From: Aeromicrobium flavum | Lineage (GTDB): Bacteria; Actinomycetota; Actinomycetes; Propionibacteriales; Nocardioidaceae | Reading direction: 5' to 3' | Assembly (NCBI RefSeq): GCF_007992115.1 | Contig: NZ_BJZQ01000002.1 | Span: 62,001 to 126,000 of the forward strand | DNA length: 64,000 nt | Shown: piece by piece, positions 1 through 7,754 of the stretch | Numbering within the stretch: position 1 is the first letter of the stretch | How the letters are laid out: the number at the start of each line of letters is the position of its first letter | Notes under the pieces: generated by a model | What the model was told of the DNA's origin: nothing | The model's database searches: none | The model's input: the letters and a program-made list of their open reading frames with translations, nothing else | Translations under genes and position numbers: made by a program

Positions 1-135
1 GATCACCGCACCGCTGGGGTCGGTGATCGTCACGTGCGTGTTGTTGAACGTGCTCTTGATGTGGGCCTCGCCCTGAACGACGTTCTTCTTTTCCTTGCGG
101 CGCACCTTCTTGGCGCCGGAGTTCTTCGGGGGCAT
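1..135 (-). CDS. rpsK: 30S ribosomal protein S11, partial (N-terminal 45 codons)
   Basis: Only the first 45 codons are inside the window; the rest lies beyond base 1. The translation starts [18 protein letters not shown] and continues into the conserved S11 core ending [20 protein letters not shown]11 sits on the 30S platform and helps form the mRNA exit region. The ATG at 133-135 follows rpsM by 8 nt, the usual alpha-operon order rpsM-rpsK. The lysine-rich N-terminal tail is normal for bacterial S11. Identity is secure; the gene is cut by the window edge, not broken. Confidence 0.96.
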   Translation of the reverse strand, partial: MPPKNSGAKKVRRKEKKNVVQGEAHIKSTFNNTHVTITDPSGAVI

Positions 136-143
136 CGGCTACC

Positions 144-512
144 TCACTTCTTCTTTCCGGCGACGGTGCGCTTGGGGCCCTTGCGGGTGCGCGCGTTGGT
201 CTTGGTGCGCTGGCCGCGAACGGGCAGGTGCGCACGGTGACGGCGGCCCTGGTACGAGCCGATCTCCATCTTGCGGCGAATGTCCGCGGTGACCTCGCGG
301 CGCAGGTCACCCTCGACCTGGTAGTTCGCCTCGATGTGGTCACGGAGTGCGACGAGCTGGTCGTCGTTCAACTCGTGAACGCGGGTGTTGGGGTCGATGC
401 CGGTGGCGGCGAGGGTCTCGATCGCACGAGTGCGACCGACACCGAAGATGTACGTGAGTCCGATCACCACGCGCTTTTCGCGCGGCAGATCCACTCCGAC
501 GAGGCGTGCCAT
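144..512 (-). CDS. rpsM: 30S ribosomal protein S13
   Basis: A 122-residue protein beginning [15 protein letters not shown] and carrying the helix-turn-helix-like GVGRTRA segment near residues 24-30. The basic C-terminal tail ends RTVAGKKK. Length and sequence are typical of S13, which contacts 16S rRNA in the 30S head and the P-site tRNA through its tail, and bridges to the 50S subunit. It is the second-last alpha-operon gene in the window, 8 nt before rpsK. The 172-nt gap upstream towards rpmJ contains two tandem hairpins annotated separately. Confidence 0.98.
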   Translation of the reverse strand: MARLVGVDLPREKRVVIGLTYIFGVGRTRAIETLAATGIDPNTRVHELNDDQLVALRDHIEANYQVEGDLRREVTADIRRKMEIGSYQGRRHRAHLPVRGQRTKTNARTRKGPKRTVAGKKK

Positions 513-561
513 GTGCTGGCAGTTCCTTTCGGTTCGGCAGAGGTGTCGTCACCTGGGGCAT

Positions 562-600
562 CCCGATCGCCTCGATCGGGCTCCGGCCTCTGCGCCGGAG
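562..600 (-). other. tandem hairpins in the rpmJ-rpsM spacer
   Basis: Two adjacent perfect stems occur in the transcribed spacer. The first is an 8-bp stem with a 3-nt loop at 562-580 (CCCGATCG/CGATCGGG). The second is a 7-bp stem with a 6-nt loop at 581-600 (CTCCGGC/GCCGGAG). No T-run follows, so a simple intrinsic terminator is unlikely. Position just before rpsM suggests a leader structure, processing site or attenuator; that role is inference. Confidence 0.5.
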
Positions 601-684
601 GTGGCACCCGTGGCTCCGTCGTGGACGGGGCCCGGATGAGCCGTCAGATGTTCAGGGTGCTGCGTTGAAGAAGAGGTGTTCTGG

Positions 685-798
685 TCAGCCCTGGCGCTGC
701 TTGTGGCGCGGGTTCTCGCAGATCACCATGACGCGGCCGTGGCGACGGATCACCTTGCACTTGTCACAGATCTTCTTCACGCTCGGGTTGACCTTCAT
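685..798 (-). CDS. rpmJ: 50S ribosomal protein L36
   Basis: A 37-residue ORF starting [17 protein letters not shown] and ending NPRHKQRQG. It has the zinc-binding set CxxC, a further Cys (VICENPRH) and His that defines the zinc-containing (C+) form of L36. It is the smallest 50S protein and binds 23S rRNA near the GTPase-associated region. It lies between infA (upstream) and rpsM (downstream) as in other actinomycetes. The ATG at 796-798 is the only start giving the conserved N-terminus. Confidence 0.97.
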   Translation of the reverse strand: MKVNPSVKKICDKCKVIRRHGRVMVICENPRHKQRQG

Positions 799-847
799 CG
801 AGAAGCTCTCTCTTCGGTACGAACTGAACGTGGGGGATGTGGAATTG

Positions 848-1069
848 TCACTTGTAGCGGTAGACGATGCGACCTCGGCTGAGGTCGTACGGCGAGAGTT
901 CCACCACGACCCGGTCCTCGGGGAGGATCCGGATGTAGTGCTGGCGCATCTTGCCGCTGATGTGGGCCAGGACCTTGTGGCCGTTGGCCAGCTCGACCCG
1001 GAACATCGCGTTGGGCAGGGCCTCGACGACCGCACCCTCCATCTCGATGACGCCTTCTTTTTTCGCCAT
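848..1069 (-). CDS. infA: translation initiation factor IF-1
   Basis: A 73-residue protein, [20 protein letters not shown] onwards, with the OB-fold S1-like motif ([19 protein letters not shown]) and the conserved end [15 protein letters not shown]-1 binds the 30S A site during initiation. The start at 1069 has a GAGG-type ribosome binding site a few bases upstream. A good promoter lies at 1180-1209, so infA-rpmJ-rpsM-rpsK appears to be transcribed from its own start, separated from map by an accessory island. Confidence 0.98.
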   Translation of the reverse strand: MAKKEGVIEMEGAVVEALPNAMFRVELANGHKVLAHISGKMRQHYIRILPEDRVVVELSPYDLSRGRIVYRYK

Positions 1070-1179
1070 ACACCTCAACTTCTTCGTATCGACTGTTCGA
1101 CCCGGCACGCGCACGTGTCCCCGCCCGTTCCCGGGCTGCCTGGGGGCATGGGGATACGGCCCGACAAGGCCGACACACA

Positions 1180-1209
1180 AGTCTACGTCGAAGGGGGCCT
1201 TCGACTCAA
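1180..1209 (-). promoter_or_regulatory. infA promoter with dyad in the spacer
   Basis: On the minus strand a -35 TTGAGT (1204-1209) is followed after 18 nt by a -10 TAGACT (1180-1185), about 110 nt before infA. The spacer itself is almost entirely a perfect inverted repeat, TCGAAGG-GGG-CCTTCGA at 1188-1204, a classic place for a repressor site. Both elements are read directly; promoter activity and protein binding are inferred. Confidence 0.65.
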
Positions 1210-1229
1210 ATCGAGTCCTGCGCGGGGTC

Positions 1230-1595
1230 TCAGACGCCCCAGGGGATGCCGGCCTGCAGCACGGCCTCGTCGAGCGCGGCGGTGCGCAGTCCGGTGATCT
1301 GCTGGTAGTCCGGGTCGGCCACCATCTGGCTGAACGCCTCGCGCGAGGGGTACCGCACGAGCAGCACGGCGTCCCACGCCCAGCCGTCGGGCGCGACCAG
1401 CGCGGTGGACAGGTTGCCCGCGTACACGACCTCGCCGCCGACCTTCGCCAGGAACGGGACGATCCGCTCGCTGTACTCGCGGTAGGACGCGACACCGTCG
1501 GGCCGGAACTGCAACAGGTTCAGCATGACGACCCCTCCCCCGGGGTCCTCGGACAGGAATCGCTTGAGGTCCGCACCGGTGGGATCGACTGCCAT
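1230..1595 (-). CDS. DUF1330 family protein
   Basis: A 121-residue protein with the DUF1330/dimeric alpha-beta barrel pattern: [13 protein letters not shown] near residues 22-34, a central [12 protein letters not shown] helix, GEVVYAGN, and a final [16 protein letters not shown] stretch. Members are small ferredoxin-like-fold proteins of mostly unknown chemistry. It lies downstream of the M20 peptidase gene on the same strand with a 19-nt gap. A TAGGGT element 6 nt before the ATG suggests its own leaderless transcript. No catalytic role can be assigned from sequence. Confidence 0.85.
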   Translation of the reverse strand: MAVDPTGADLKRFLSEDPGGGVVMLNLLQFRPDGVASYREYSERIVPFLAKVGGEVVYAGNLSTALVAPDGWAWDAVLLVRYPSREAFSQMVADPDYQQITGLRTAALDEAVLQAGIPWGV

Positions 1596-1614
1596 GCCCC
1601 GACCCTAGCCGCGG

Positions 1615-2922
1615 TCAGCCGAGCGCGGTGATCAACGCGCGGTGGAACGCGCCGCCGCGCTCGAGCGTCTCGACCGCCACCTTCTCGTTCGGCGCGTGGA
1701 TCGAGTCGCGCTGCGCCCGCGTCATGTGCAGCGGCGCGAAGCGGTAGACCGAGTCGCTGATCCGGGTGAAGTGGCGCGCGTCGGTGCCGCCCGTCTGCAC
1801 GTAGGGAACGACGTGCACGTCGGGCCCGAGCACGCCGATGGCGTCGCACAGAGCGCGCCACGCGTCGTTGTCGGTGCGCGACACCGGCGGCGGGTCCTCG
1901 CCGTCCATCCGCTCGATTTCGACCTCGAGCCCGCGGAACAGCCGCTCCAGCCTGAGCCGCAGCCGCTCCTTGGTGTCCCCCACCGCGAGTCGGACGTTGA
2001 CGTTGGCGCGCGCCTCGGTCGCCAGCACGTTGCGCGCCGGGCTGCCGCTGAGCTGGGTGACCGCCATCGTCGTGCGCACGATCGCGCCGGTCTCCTTGCC
2101 GAGCCGGGCCAGCAGCTCGGCCACCGGCCGCTTCGCCCGGCGGGCCTGGCGCAGCGCCACGCCGACCGGCCGGGGCACGAGGTCGGCCAGCGCGTCGAGC
2201 ATCTGCAGCACCGGGTCGGACAGGTGCGGGGTCGCGGGGTGGCGCTCGATCCGCAGCACCGCACGGGCCAGCCGAGCCGTGGCGCCGTTCGGCGACGGCG
2301 TCGAGGCGTGCCCTCCCCCGCCGCGGGCCACGAGGCCGACGTCGACCGTGCCCTTCTCGACGATCGCGACCATCGCCGTCGTCGCGGACACGCCGGGCAG
2401 GGCGTCGTCGACGATCGCGCCGCCCTCGTCGGAGACGAGCCATGGGCGCACGCCCGCAGCGGCCAGGTGGTCGACGACGTCCGCGGCGCCGCGGCCGAAG
2501 ACCTCCTCGTCGGCGCCGAAGGACAGGTAGACGTCGCGCGCCGGCTCGAACCCCTCGGTGAGCAGCGACTCCACCGCCTCGGCGATGCAGACCAGCGGGC
2601 CCTTGTCGTCCAGCGCGCCGCGGCCGTGCACGAACCCCTCCTCGATCGCGCCCGAGAACGGGTCGCGGTCCCACTGCTCGGCCGGGGCGGGGACCACGTC
2701 GTAGTGCGCCATCAGCACCAACGGCCGGTCCGCCGTGCGCCCCGCCCAGCGGAAGAGCAGGGTCCCACCGGGGAACTCCGTGAGCTCGAGCGCGCCGTGC
2801 AGGCGGGGGTAGAGCCGTGCGAAGGTCTCCCGGAAGGCGGCGAACTCGGCCTCGTCGCGCTCCTCCGGTGCCGAGACGGTGCGGCAGGCGATCAGCTCGG
2901 CGAGACGGTCGGCGGGGGTCAT
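1615..2922 (-). CDS. M20 family metallopeptidase (carboxypeptidase S / PM20D1-like)
   Basis: A 435-residue M20 peptidase. Visible metal and catalytic motifs are H73-x-D75 in VLMAHYDVVP, D105 in GRGALDDKG, E139-E140 in GADEE, D165/E166 in VSDEGG, and a late His in SIHAPNEKV. The sequence resembles Cps1/PM20D1-type members that hydrolyse or form N-acyl amino acids or dipeptides; substrate is not evident. No signal peptide is seen, so it is probably cytosolic. Its ATG overlaps the stop of the MFS gene by 4 nt (ATGA), so it is co-translated with the transporter. Together with the Lrp gene this suggests peptide or amino-acid metabolism. Confidence 0.88.
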   Translation of the reverse strand: MTPADRLAELIACRTVSAPEERDEAEFAAFRETFARLYPRLHGALELTEFPGGTLLFRWAGRTADRPLVLMAHYDVVPAPAEQWDRDPFSGAIEEGFVHGRGALDDKGPLVCIAEAVESLLTEGFEPARDVYLSFGADEEVFGRGAADVVDHLAAAGVRPWLVSDEGGAIVDDALPGVSATTAMVAIVEKGTVDVGLVARGGGGHASTPSPNGATARLARAVLRIERHPATPHLSDPVLQMLDALADLVPRPVGVALRQARRAKRPVAELLARLGKETGAIVRTTMAVTQLSGSPARNVLATEARANVNVRLAVGDTKERLRLRLERLFRGLEVEIERMDGEDPPPVSRTDNDAWRALCDAIGVLGPDVHVVPYVQTGGTDARHFTRISDSVYRFAPLHMTRAQRDSIHAPNEKVAVETLERGGAFHRALITALG

Positions 2923-4412
2923 CGTTCCAGCTCCTCTTCCAGCGCGGCCGGATCGGCGAACGCCAGCCGCGGCACGAAGGCCAGGCCGACCGCCGCGACG
3001 AACGCGGTGGCCGAGCACACGATCCAGACGGTGTAGTACCCGCTCAGCGACGCGGCGGTGGCGTGGGACGCGCCGGCGGCGAGGGCGACGCCGAAGACGC
3101 ACGAGGCGAAGGCCCCGCCGATCGTCTTCGTGGTGTTCGTCAGGCCGGTGGCCACGGCGGTCCGGCCCTCCGGGGCCGCGGCGGCGGCCGCGGCCGGCAG
3201 CGCCGCGACCAGCGCCCCGGAGCCCAGCCCGGCGACCACCATGCACGCGGCCATCTGCAGCACGGACGCGTGCAGGGGCACCAGCGACGCGTACCCGACT
3301 CCCACCAGGGTCGCGGCCGCGATCAGGCAGGCACGCGGGCTGAACCGCTGGCTGATCCGGGCGAACAGCAGCGCGCCCACGAGCATCGAGAGCACGTAGC
3401 CGCCGATGATCGGCGCCACGGAGGTCGAGTCCAGGCCGAGCCCGTAGCCGTGCACGTCCGGATCGGTCTGGGCGAAGGTCGACAGCGGGATCTGCGCGCC
3501 GAGCACGCTGACGCCGAAGAGCAGCGCGGTGAACTGGACCGGCCACATCGACGGCTGCCGCATGACGCGCAGGTCGATGATCGGGTCGGTGATCCGCAGC
3601 TCGTGGCGGCAGAACGGGACCAGCACCAGCGCACCGGCCGCGATGGCGAGCCACGGCCAGGGCGAGTCCGCACCCCAGAGCCGGACGAGCGAGAGCCCGC
3701 CGGTGACCAGCAGCAGGCTCGAGCTCAGCCACAGCAGGCCGCGACCGTCCAGGCCCCCGGGCTGCACGACGTGCGTGTCGGGGACGAAGCCGACGATGAC
3801 CAGCACCACGGCGACGGTGAGCACGGCCGGCACGGCCAGCACCAACCAGATCGGCCCGAACGCGGCCGAGGTCGCGCCCGCCGACAGGGCACCGGCGATG
3901 GCACCGGCCTGCAGGGCGGCGACGATCACCCCGGTGGCCCGGCGCGTCGCGGCCGCGCGCAGCGGCAGGCCCACGCTGCGGCGGTAGATCAGGGCCACCT
4001 CGAGCGGGAGCCAGACGGTGAAGACGCCCTGCAGGGCCCAGAACACCAGGTACGACTCGAAGCTGCTCGACAGCGCGATCCCCCACGTCGCCACGGCCGT
4101 GACGACGGCGGACCAGACCAGCACCCGCTGGTGCCCGACGAGGTCGCCGAGCTTCGACAGCGGCGGCACGCACAGCGCCGAGAGCAGCAGCTGCGCCGCC
4201 TCGAACCAGTTGACGTCGGCGTCGTTGATGTCGAGGTGCCGCGCGATGTCCGTGGCCAGCGGCGTGTAGTAGCCCTGCAGGAACCCGCTGACGAACTCGA
4301 CGAAGACCAGCGCGCCGACGAGTCCGGCTCCGACGGAGGCCGCTCGGTGTCGTCCCATGCGCGACAGGCCAGCCCTCCGGCCGCGACCGGCCGGCACGAT
4401 CGGCGAGGTCAC
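2919..4412 (-). CDS. MFS transporter (DHA2-like drug/metabolite exporter)
   Basis: A 497-residue multi-pass membrane protein with 12-14 hydrophobic segments. It has the TM2-3 loop motif GDLVGHQRVL and the pattern of large DHA2-type exporters. The chosen GTG start (4410-4412) overlaps the stop of the Lrp gene as GTGA. An internal ATG at 4358, with a GGAG 14 nt upstream, would give 479 residues, and the start is therefore uncertain. The 3' end overlaps the M20 peptidase start by 4 nt, so Lrp-MFS-M20 form one translationally coupled unit. Cargo is unknown; a link to amino acids or peptides is inferred from neighbours. Confidence 0.87.
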   Translation of the reverse strand: MTSPIVPAGRGRRAGLSRMGRHRAASVGAGLVGALVFVEFVSGFLQGYYTPLATDIARHLDINDADVNWFEAAQLLLSALCVPPLSKLGDLVGHQRVLVWSAVVTAVATWGIALSSSFESYLVFWALQGVFTVWLPLEVALIYRRSVGLPLRAAATRRATGVIVAALQAGAIAGALSAGATSAAFGPIWLVLAVPAVLTVAVVLVIVGFVPDTHVVQPGGLDGRGLLWLSSSLLLVTGGLSLVRLWGADSPWPWLAIAAGALVLVPFCRHELRITDPIIDLRVMRQPSMWPVQFTALLFGVSVLGAQIPLSTFAQTDPDVHGYGLGLDSTSVAPIIGGYVLSMLVGALLFARISQRFSPRACLIAAATLVGVGYASLVPLHASVLQMAACMVVAGLGSGALVAALPAAAAAAAPEGRTAVATGLTNTTKTIGGAFASCVFGVALAAGASHATAASLSGYYTVWIVCSATAFVAAVGLAFVPRLAFADPAALEEELER

Positions 4413-4867
4413 GAGCCGGCGACGCTGTGCCGGTCGTGCACCAGCCGCGAGAGGACGATCGAGGTCTCGGTCTGGGTGACGTTGGCGGCACCGGCCCGCA
4501 CCCGTTCGAGTGCCTGCTCGAGGTCGCGCACGTCCTCGGCCACGAGGTGCAGGATCGCGTCGGCCGCCCCGGAGACGGTGGCGGCGGCGTGCACCTGCGG
4601 CACCTGGAGGAAGGCCTCGCGCAGCACGTCGGGCGAGATCGTGCCCTGGCAGTGCACCTCGACGTACGCCTCGGTGGTCCAGCCGCGGTGGTGCGGGTCG
4701 ACGACCACCGTGAAGCCGCTGATCACGCCCGTCTCGACGAGTCGGTCGACCCGCCGCTTCACCGCCGGCGCGGACAGCCCGACGCGCGACCCCAGGGTCG
4801 CGAAGCTGGCACGCCCGTCCTCGGTCAGTGCCTCCAGCAGGGAACGGTCGATCTCGTCGAGGGCCAT
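4409..4867 (-). CDS. Lrp/AsnC family transcriptional regulator
   Basis: A 152-residue protein starting MALDEIDRSLLEALTEDGRA, the canonical N-terminal winged helix of Lrp/AsnC (HTH roughly residues 20-45, LGSRVGLSAPAVKRRVDRL). A C-terminal RAM domain follows for amino-acid sensing and oligomerisation. It is divergently arranged with the amidinotransferase gene at 4993 and heads the MFS-M20 unit. This is the layout of a local amino-acid-responsive regulator. The ATG at 4865-4867 has TATGTT 6 nt upstream and no Shine-Dalgarno, so a leaderless mRNA is likely. An upstream extension to 4906 lacks family support. Confidence 0.93.
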   Translation of the reverse strand: MALDEIDRSLLEALTEDGRASFATLGSRVGLSAPAVKRRVDRLVETGVISGFTVVVDPHHRGWTTEAYVEVHCQGTISPDVLREAFLQVPQVHAAATVSGAADAILHLVAEDVRDLEQALERVRAGAANVTQTETSIVLSRLVHDRHSVAGS

Positions 4868-4883
4868 GCACGCAACATACCAA

Positions 4884-4905
4884 TGCTTCATCCCTGAAGT
4901 AAGCA
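4884..4905. promoter_or_regulatory. candidate Lrp operator in divergent spacer
   Basis: The 125-bp spacer between the Lrp gene and the amidinotransferase contains TGCTT...AAGCA flanking an inner CTTCA-TCCC-TGAAG repeat. The two overlapping dyads have centres 2 nt apart. They sit just upstream of the TATGTT -10 of the Lrp gene, where an autoregulator would bind. The dyads are visible; binding is inference. Confidence 0.4.
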
Positions 4906-4992
4906 ACGAACCAGTGCTCGGAGGCAGGAAAAACGGCTGGTTCGCCCGTCCTGCGGTCCCTAGGCTCGAGGGATCCGCACCGAGGGAGTCCC

Positions 4993-5850
4993 ATGTCGCA
5001 GATCCTGACCACGCCGGCGGCCGTCACGGCACGTGCCGCGCGTCCGCGGCACTACGTGATGTGCCCGCCGACCGAGTTCGACGTCGTCTACGCGATCAAC
5101 CCGTGGATGGATCCCACGGTCGCCGTCGACGCCGCGACGGCGCACCGCCAGTGGCAGCACCTGCACGACACCTACCTGGGCCTGGGCCACCGCGTCGACC
5201 TGCTGGACCCGGTTCCGGGTCTGCCCGACATGGTGTTCGCGGCCAACGGCGCCGTCTCCGTCGGGCCCCGCACCTACGGCGCCGCGTTCGCGTTCCCGCA
5301 GCGCCAGGCCGAGGCGCACGCGCACGTCGACTTCCTGCGCGGCGCCGGTCGCGAGGTCGAGCGCCCGGCTCACGTCAACGAGGGCGAGGGCGACTTCCTG
5401 GTGCTGGCCGAGCTCGTGCTGGCCGGGCACGGCTTCCGCACCGCGCGCGACGCGCACGAGGAGGCTGCGCGCGTGCTCGATCGCCGGGTCGTCTCGCTCG
5501 AGCTGGTCGACCCGCGGTTCTACCACCTCGATGTGGCGCTCGGCGTGCTCGACGACGGGGGCGGGGCGACTCCGGCGGACGTCGCCTGGTTCCCGGGGGC
5601 CTTCAGCCCTTCCAGCCGTCGGGTCCTCCGCCGCCTGTTCCCCGGCTCACTGGAATGCTCGGAGGCCGACGCGCTCGCCTTCGGGCTCAATCTCGTCAGC
5701 GACGGCGTCAACGTCGTGCTCCCGAGCGAGGCGGCGGGCCTGGCCGACGCGGTGGCGCAGCGCGGGTACCGCCCGGCGCCGGTCGGGCTGACCGAGTTCG
5801 TCAAGGGCGGGGGCAGCGTCAAGTGCTGCACCGCCGAGCTGCACCGCTGA
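4993..5850 (+). CDS. amidinotransferase-fold hydrolase (dimethylargininase-like)
   Basis: A 285-residue protein of the guanidino-modifying (GME) superfamily. Features are MCPPTEFDVVYAINPWMD near residue 23, PDMVFAANGAV (D79), NEGEGDF (about 130-135), FYHLDVALG (H178, D180), and a C-terminal catalytic cysteine in GGGSVKCCTAE (C278 or C279). These match dimethylargininase/arginine-deiminase-like enzymes that release citrulline from (methyl)arginine; some relatives act on other guanidines. The ATG is preceded by GAGGGAG and a TAGGCT -10 at 4961-4966. The divergent Lrp neighbour fits arginine catabolism, but rocD is absent here. The exact substrate is not provable. Confidence 0.85.
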   Translation: MSQILTTPAAVTARAARPRHYVMCPPTEFDVVYAINPWMDPTVAVDAATAHRQWQHLHDTYLGLGHRVDLLDPVPGLPDMVFAANGAVSVGPRTYGAAFAFPQRQAEAHAHVDFLRGAGREVERPAHVNEGEGDFLVLAELVLAGHGFRTARDAHEEAARVLDRRVVSLELVDPRFYHLDVALGVLDDGGGATPADVAWFPGAFSPSSRRVLRRLFPGSLECSEADALAFGLNLVSDGVNVVLPSEAAGLADAVAQRGYRPAPVGLTEFVKGGGSVKCCTAELHR

Positions 5851-5877
5851 ACGGCTCGCACGTCGGGTGGGGCGGGT

Positions 5878-6297
5878 TCAGACGCCGTCGCTGACGTCGA
5901 CGTTGAGCACGCGCCACCCCGCGCCGCCGTCCTGCAGCGCCCACTCGTTCTCCTCGCCCGAGGGCCAGGTGACGGTCGCGGTCGCGCTGTCCTCGGTGAT
6001 CTCGACCGCCACCGGCACGGTCTCCAGGTCGGCGCCGTCGGCGCTCCATTGACCCTGCTGCTCACGCACGTCGGCACACTCGACCAGCACCGGCAGCTGC
6101 ACGGTCTCCTTCACCGCGGCGCAGTCGCCGGCGTCCGAGGCCACGAGGTGACGGCGCAGCACCTGCTCGACGACCTGCTCGGCACTGGCGCTGGGCGTGG
6201 CCGTCGACGGCGATGCTTCCGGCTCGTCCGTCGCCCCGCCGCAGCCGGCGATCAGCACGACGGACGACAGGAGCAGGACGATCGATCGCAGGCGCAT
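5878..6297 (-). CDS. small lipoprotein, function unknown
   Basis: A 139-residue protein with a short signal peptide and lipobox ending LIAGC at about residues 15-19. A low-complexity Ser/Thr/Pro/Ala linker follows, then a compact NTF2-like domain (EQVVEQVLRRHLVA... WRVLNVDV) with two further cysteines that may form a disulfide. It is probably anchored on the outer face of the membrane. It lies downstream of map and converges with the amidinotransferase gene. CAGACT 6 nt before the ATG may be a degenerate -10. No specific function is recognised. Confidence 0.8.
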   Translation of the reverse strand: MRLRSIVLLLSSVVLIAGCGGATDEPEASPSTATPSASAEQVVEQVLRRHLVASDAGDCAAVKETVQLPVLVECADVREQQGQWSADGADLETVPVAVEITEDSATATVTWPSGEENEWALQDGGAGWRVLNVDVSDGV

Positions 6298-6353
6298 GCC
6301 CTCAGTCTGCCGCGGCCGCGCGCCGACCCCGACCGCAGGAGGGTTCAGCAGGA

Positions 6354-7169
6354 TCAGGCGGGTTCGGCGCACGGGACACCGAGCTCGGCCAGCCGCGCCG
6401 CCCCGCCGTCGAGCGCCGTCAGGACCCACACTCCCTCGGTGGTCACGGTGATCGAGTGCTCGTGATGGGCGGCCCAGGTGCCGTCGCTGGTGACGGCGGT
6501 CCAGTCGTCCTCGAGGATCTCGGCGCGCGAGGTGCCCAGCGTGATCATCGGCTCGATCGCGAGCGCCATGCCGAGCGTGATCTTCGGGCCCTTGCCCCGG
6601 CGCCCGCTGTTCGGCACATCCGGCGCCTGGTGCATCTCCGAGCCGATGCCGTGGCCCGTGAACCCCTCGGTGATCCCGTACCGGCCCTGGCTGCGCACGT
6701 GCGCCTCGATCGCGTGCGAGATGTCGCCCACCCGGCCGCCGATGCGGGCGGCGGCGATCCCGCGCCACAGCGACTCCTCGGTGACCCGGTTGAGCTCGGC
6801 GACCTCGGGGGCCACCTCACCGACCGGCACGCTGATGGCCGCATCGCCGTGCCAGCCGTCGACCACGGCGCCGAAGTCGATCGACACCAGGTCACCCTCG
6901 GCCAGCACCCGGTCGCCCGGGATGCCGTGGACGATCTCGTCGTTGACCGACGCGCAGATCACCCCGGTGAAGCCGTGGTAGCCCAGGAAGTTCGACGTGG
7001 CGCCCTCGGCCGCGAGCCGCTCGCGCGCGAGCGCGTCGAGGTCGCGCGTGGAGACCCCCGGGGCCACGGCGTCGCGCAGCACCTCGAGGGTGCGGCCGAC
7101 GACCAGGCCCGCGCGCCGCATCGTGGCCAGCTGCTCGGGGGTCTTCAGCTCGATGGACTCACCGAACAT
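6354..7169 (-). CDS. map: methionine aminopeptidase, type I
   Basis: A 271-residue pita-bread-fold enzyme that removes the initiator methionine. The metal-binding set is visible: two Asp in VSIDFGAVVDGWHGDAA, His in FTGHGIG, Glu in LAIEPMIT and Glu in HHEHSITVT. It follows adk by 18 nt and has a GGAGCG ribosome binding site, giving the actinobacterial order secY-adk-map. The next alpha-operon gene, infA, is 5.3 kb away rather than adjacent, because the Lrp/MFS/peptidase island lies between them. Confidence 0.97.
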   Translation of the reverse strand: MFGESIELKTPEQLATMRRAGLVVGRTLEVLRDAVAPGVSTRDLDALARERLAAEGATSNFLGYHGFTGVICASVNDEIVHGIPGDRVLAEGDLVSIDFGAVVDGWHGDAAISVPVGEVAPEVAELNRVTEESLWRGIAAARIGGRVGDISHAIEAHVRSQGRYGITEGFTGHGIGSEMHQAPDVPNSGRRGKGPKITLGMALAIEPMITLGTSRAEILEDDWTAVTSDGTWAAHHEHSITVTTEGVWVLTALDGGAARLAELGVPCAEPA

Positions 7170-7187
7170 GCGGGCGCTCCTGCGGGC

Positions 7188-7754
7188 TCAGGCCGGCAGC
7201 GCGTCGGCGATGCGCTTGCCGACCTCGTCCGGGGTGCCCATGCCGTCGACCTCGATCAGCAGGCCACGGTCGCGGTACACCGCGAGCAGCGGCTCGGTCT
7301 CGGTCCGGTACACGTCCTGGCGGTGCCGGATGACGTCCTCGGTGTCGTCCGAGCGACCGCTGACCTTGGCCCGCTCCAGCAGGCGCCCGATCAGCTCGTC
7401 CTCGACGACGGTCAGCGCGACGACGCCGTCGAGGGTGGAGCCGAGGTCGGTCAGGATCTCGTCGAGCTTGGCGACCTGGTCGAGCGTGCGCGGGTAGCCG
7501 TCGAGCAGGAAGGAGTCGCGGGCGTCGTCCTGCGCGAGCCGGTCGGCGACCATCGCGTTGGTGACCTCGTCCGGCACGTACTCGCCGGCGTCCATGTAGC
7601 GCTGCGCCGTCTGGCCGAGCTCGGTCTGCCGCGCGACGTTCTCGCGGAAGATGTCGCCGGTCGAGATGTGCGCGCCGTTGATGCGTGCGGCCAGTGCCAC
7701 GGCCTGCGTGCCCTTGCCCGCCCCCGGCGGGCCCATGATGAGGAGTCGCGTCAC
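7188..7754 (-). CDS. adk: adenylate kinase
   Basis: A 188-residue kinase interconverting ATP + AMP and 2 ADP. It has the P-loop GPPGAGKGTQ near residues 8-17, the AMP-binding LLDGYPRT, and a short LID without zinc cysteines, the form common in actinomycetes. The GTG start at 7752-7754 overlaps the secY stop as GTGA, so it is translationally coupled to secY. Starting at the later ATG would remove the first strand of the nucleotide fold, so GTG is preferred. Confidence 0.97.
   Translation of the reverse strand: MTRLLIMGPPGAGKGTQAVALAARINGAHISTGDIFRENVARQTELGQTAQRYMDAGEYVPDEVTNAMVADRLAQDDARDSFLLDGYPRTLDQVAKLDEILTDLGSTLDGVVALTVVEDELIGRLLERAKVSGRSDDTEDVIRHRQDVYRTETEPLLAVYRDRGLLIEVDGMGTPDEVGKRIADALPA

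Noticed and set aside
2817..5894. 1025-codon plus-strand frame spanning the peptidase, MFS, Lrp and amidinotransferase genes
   Set aside because: It overlaps four real genes, two with clear catalytic motifs, and its translation is Arg/Gly/Gln-rich noise.
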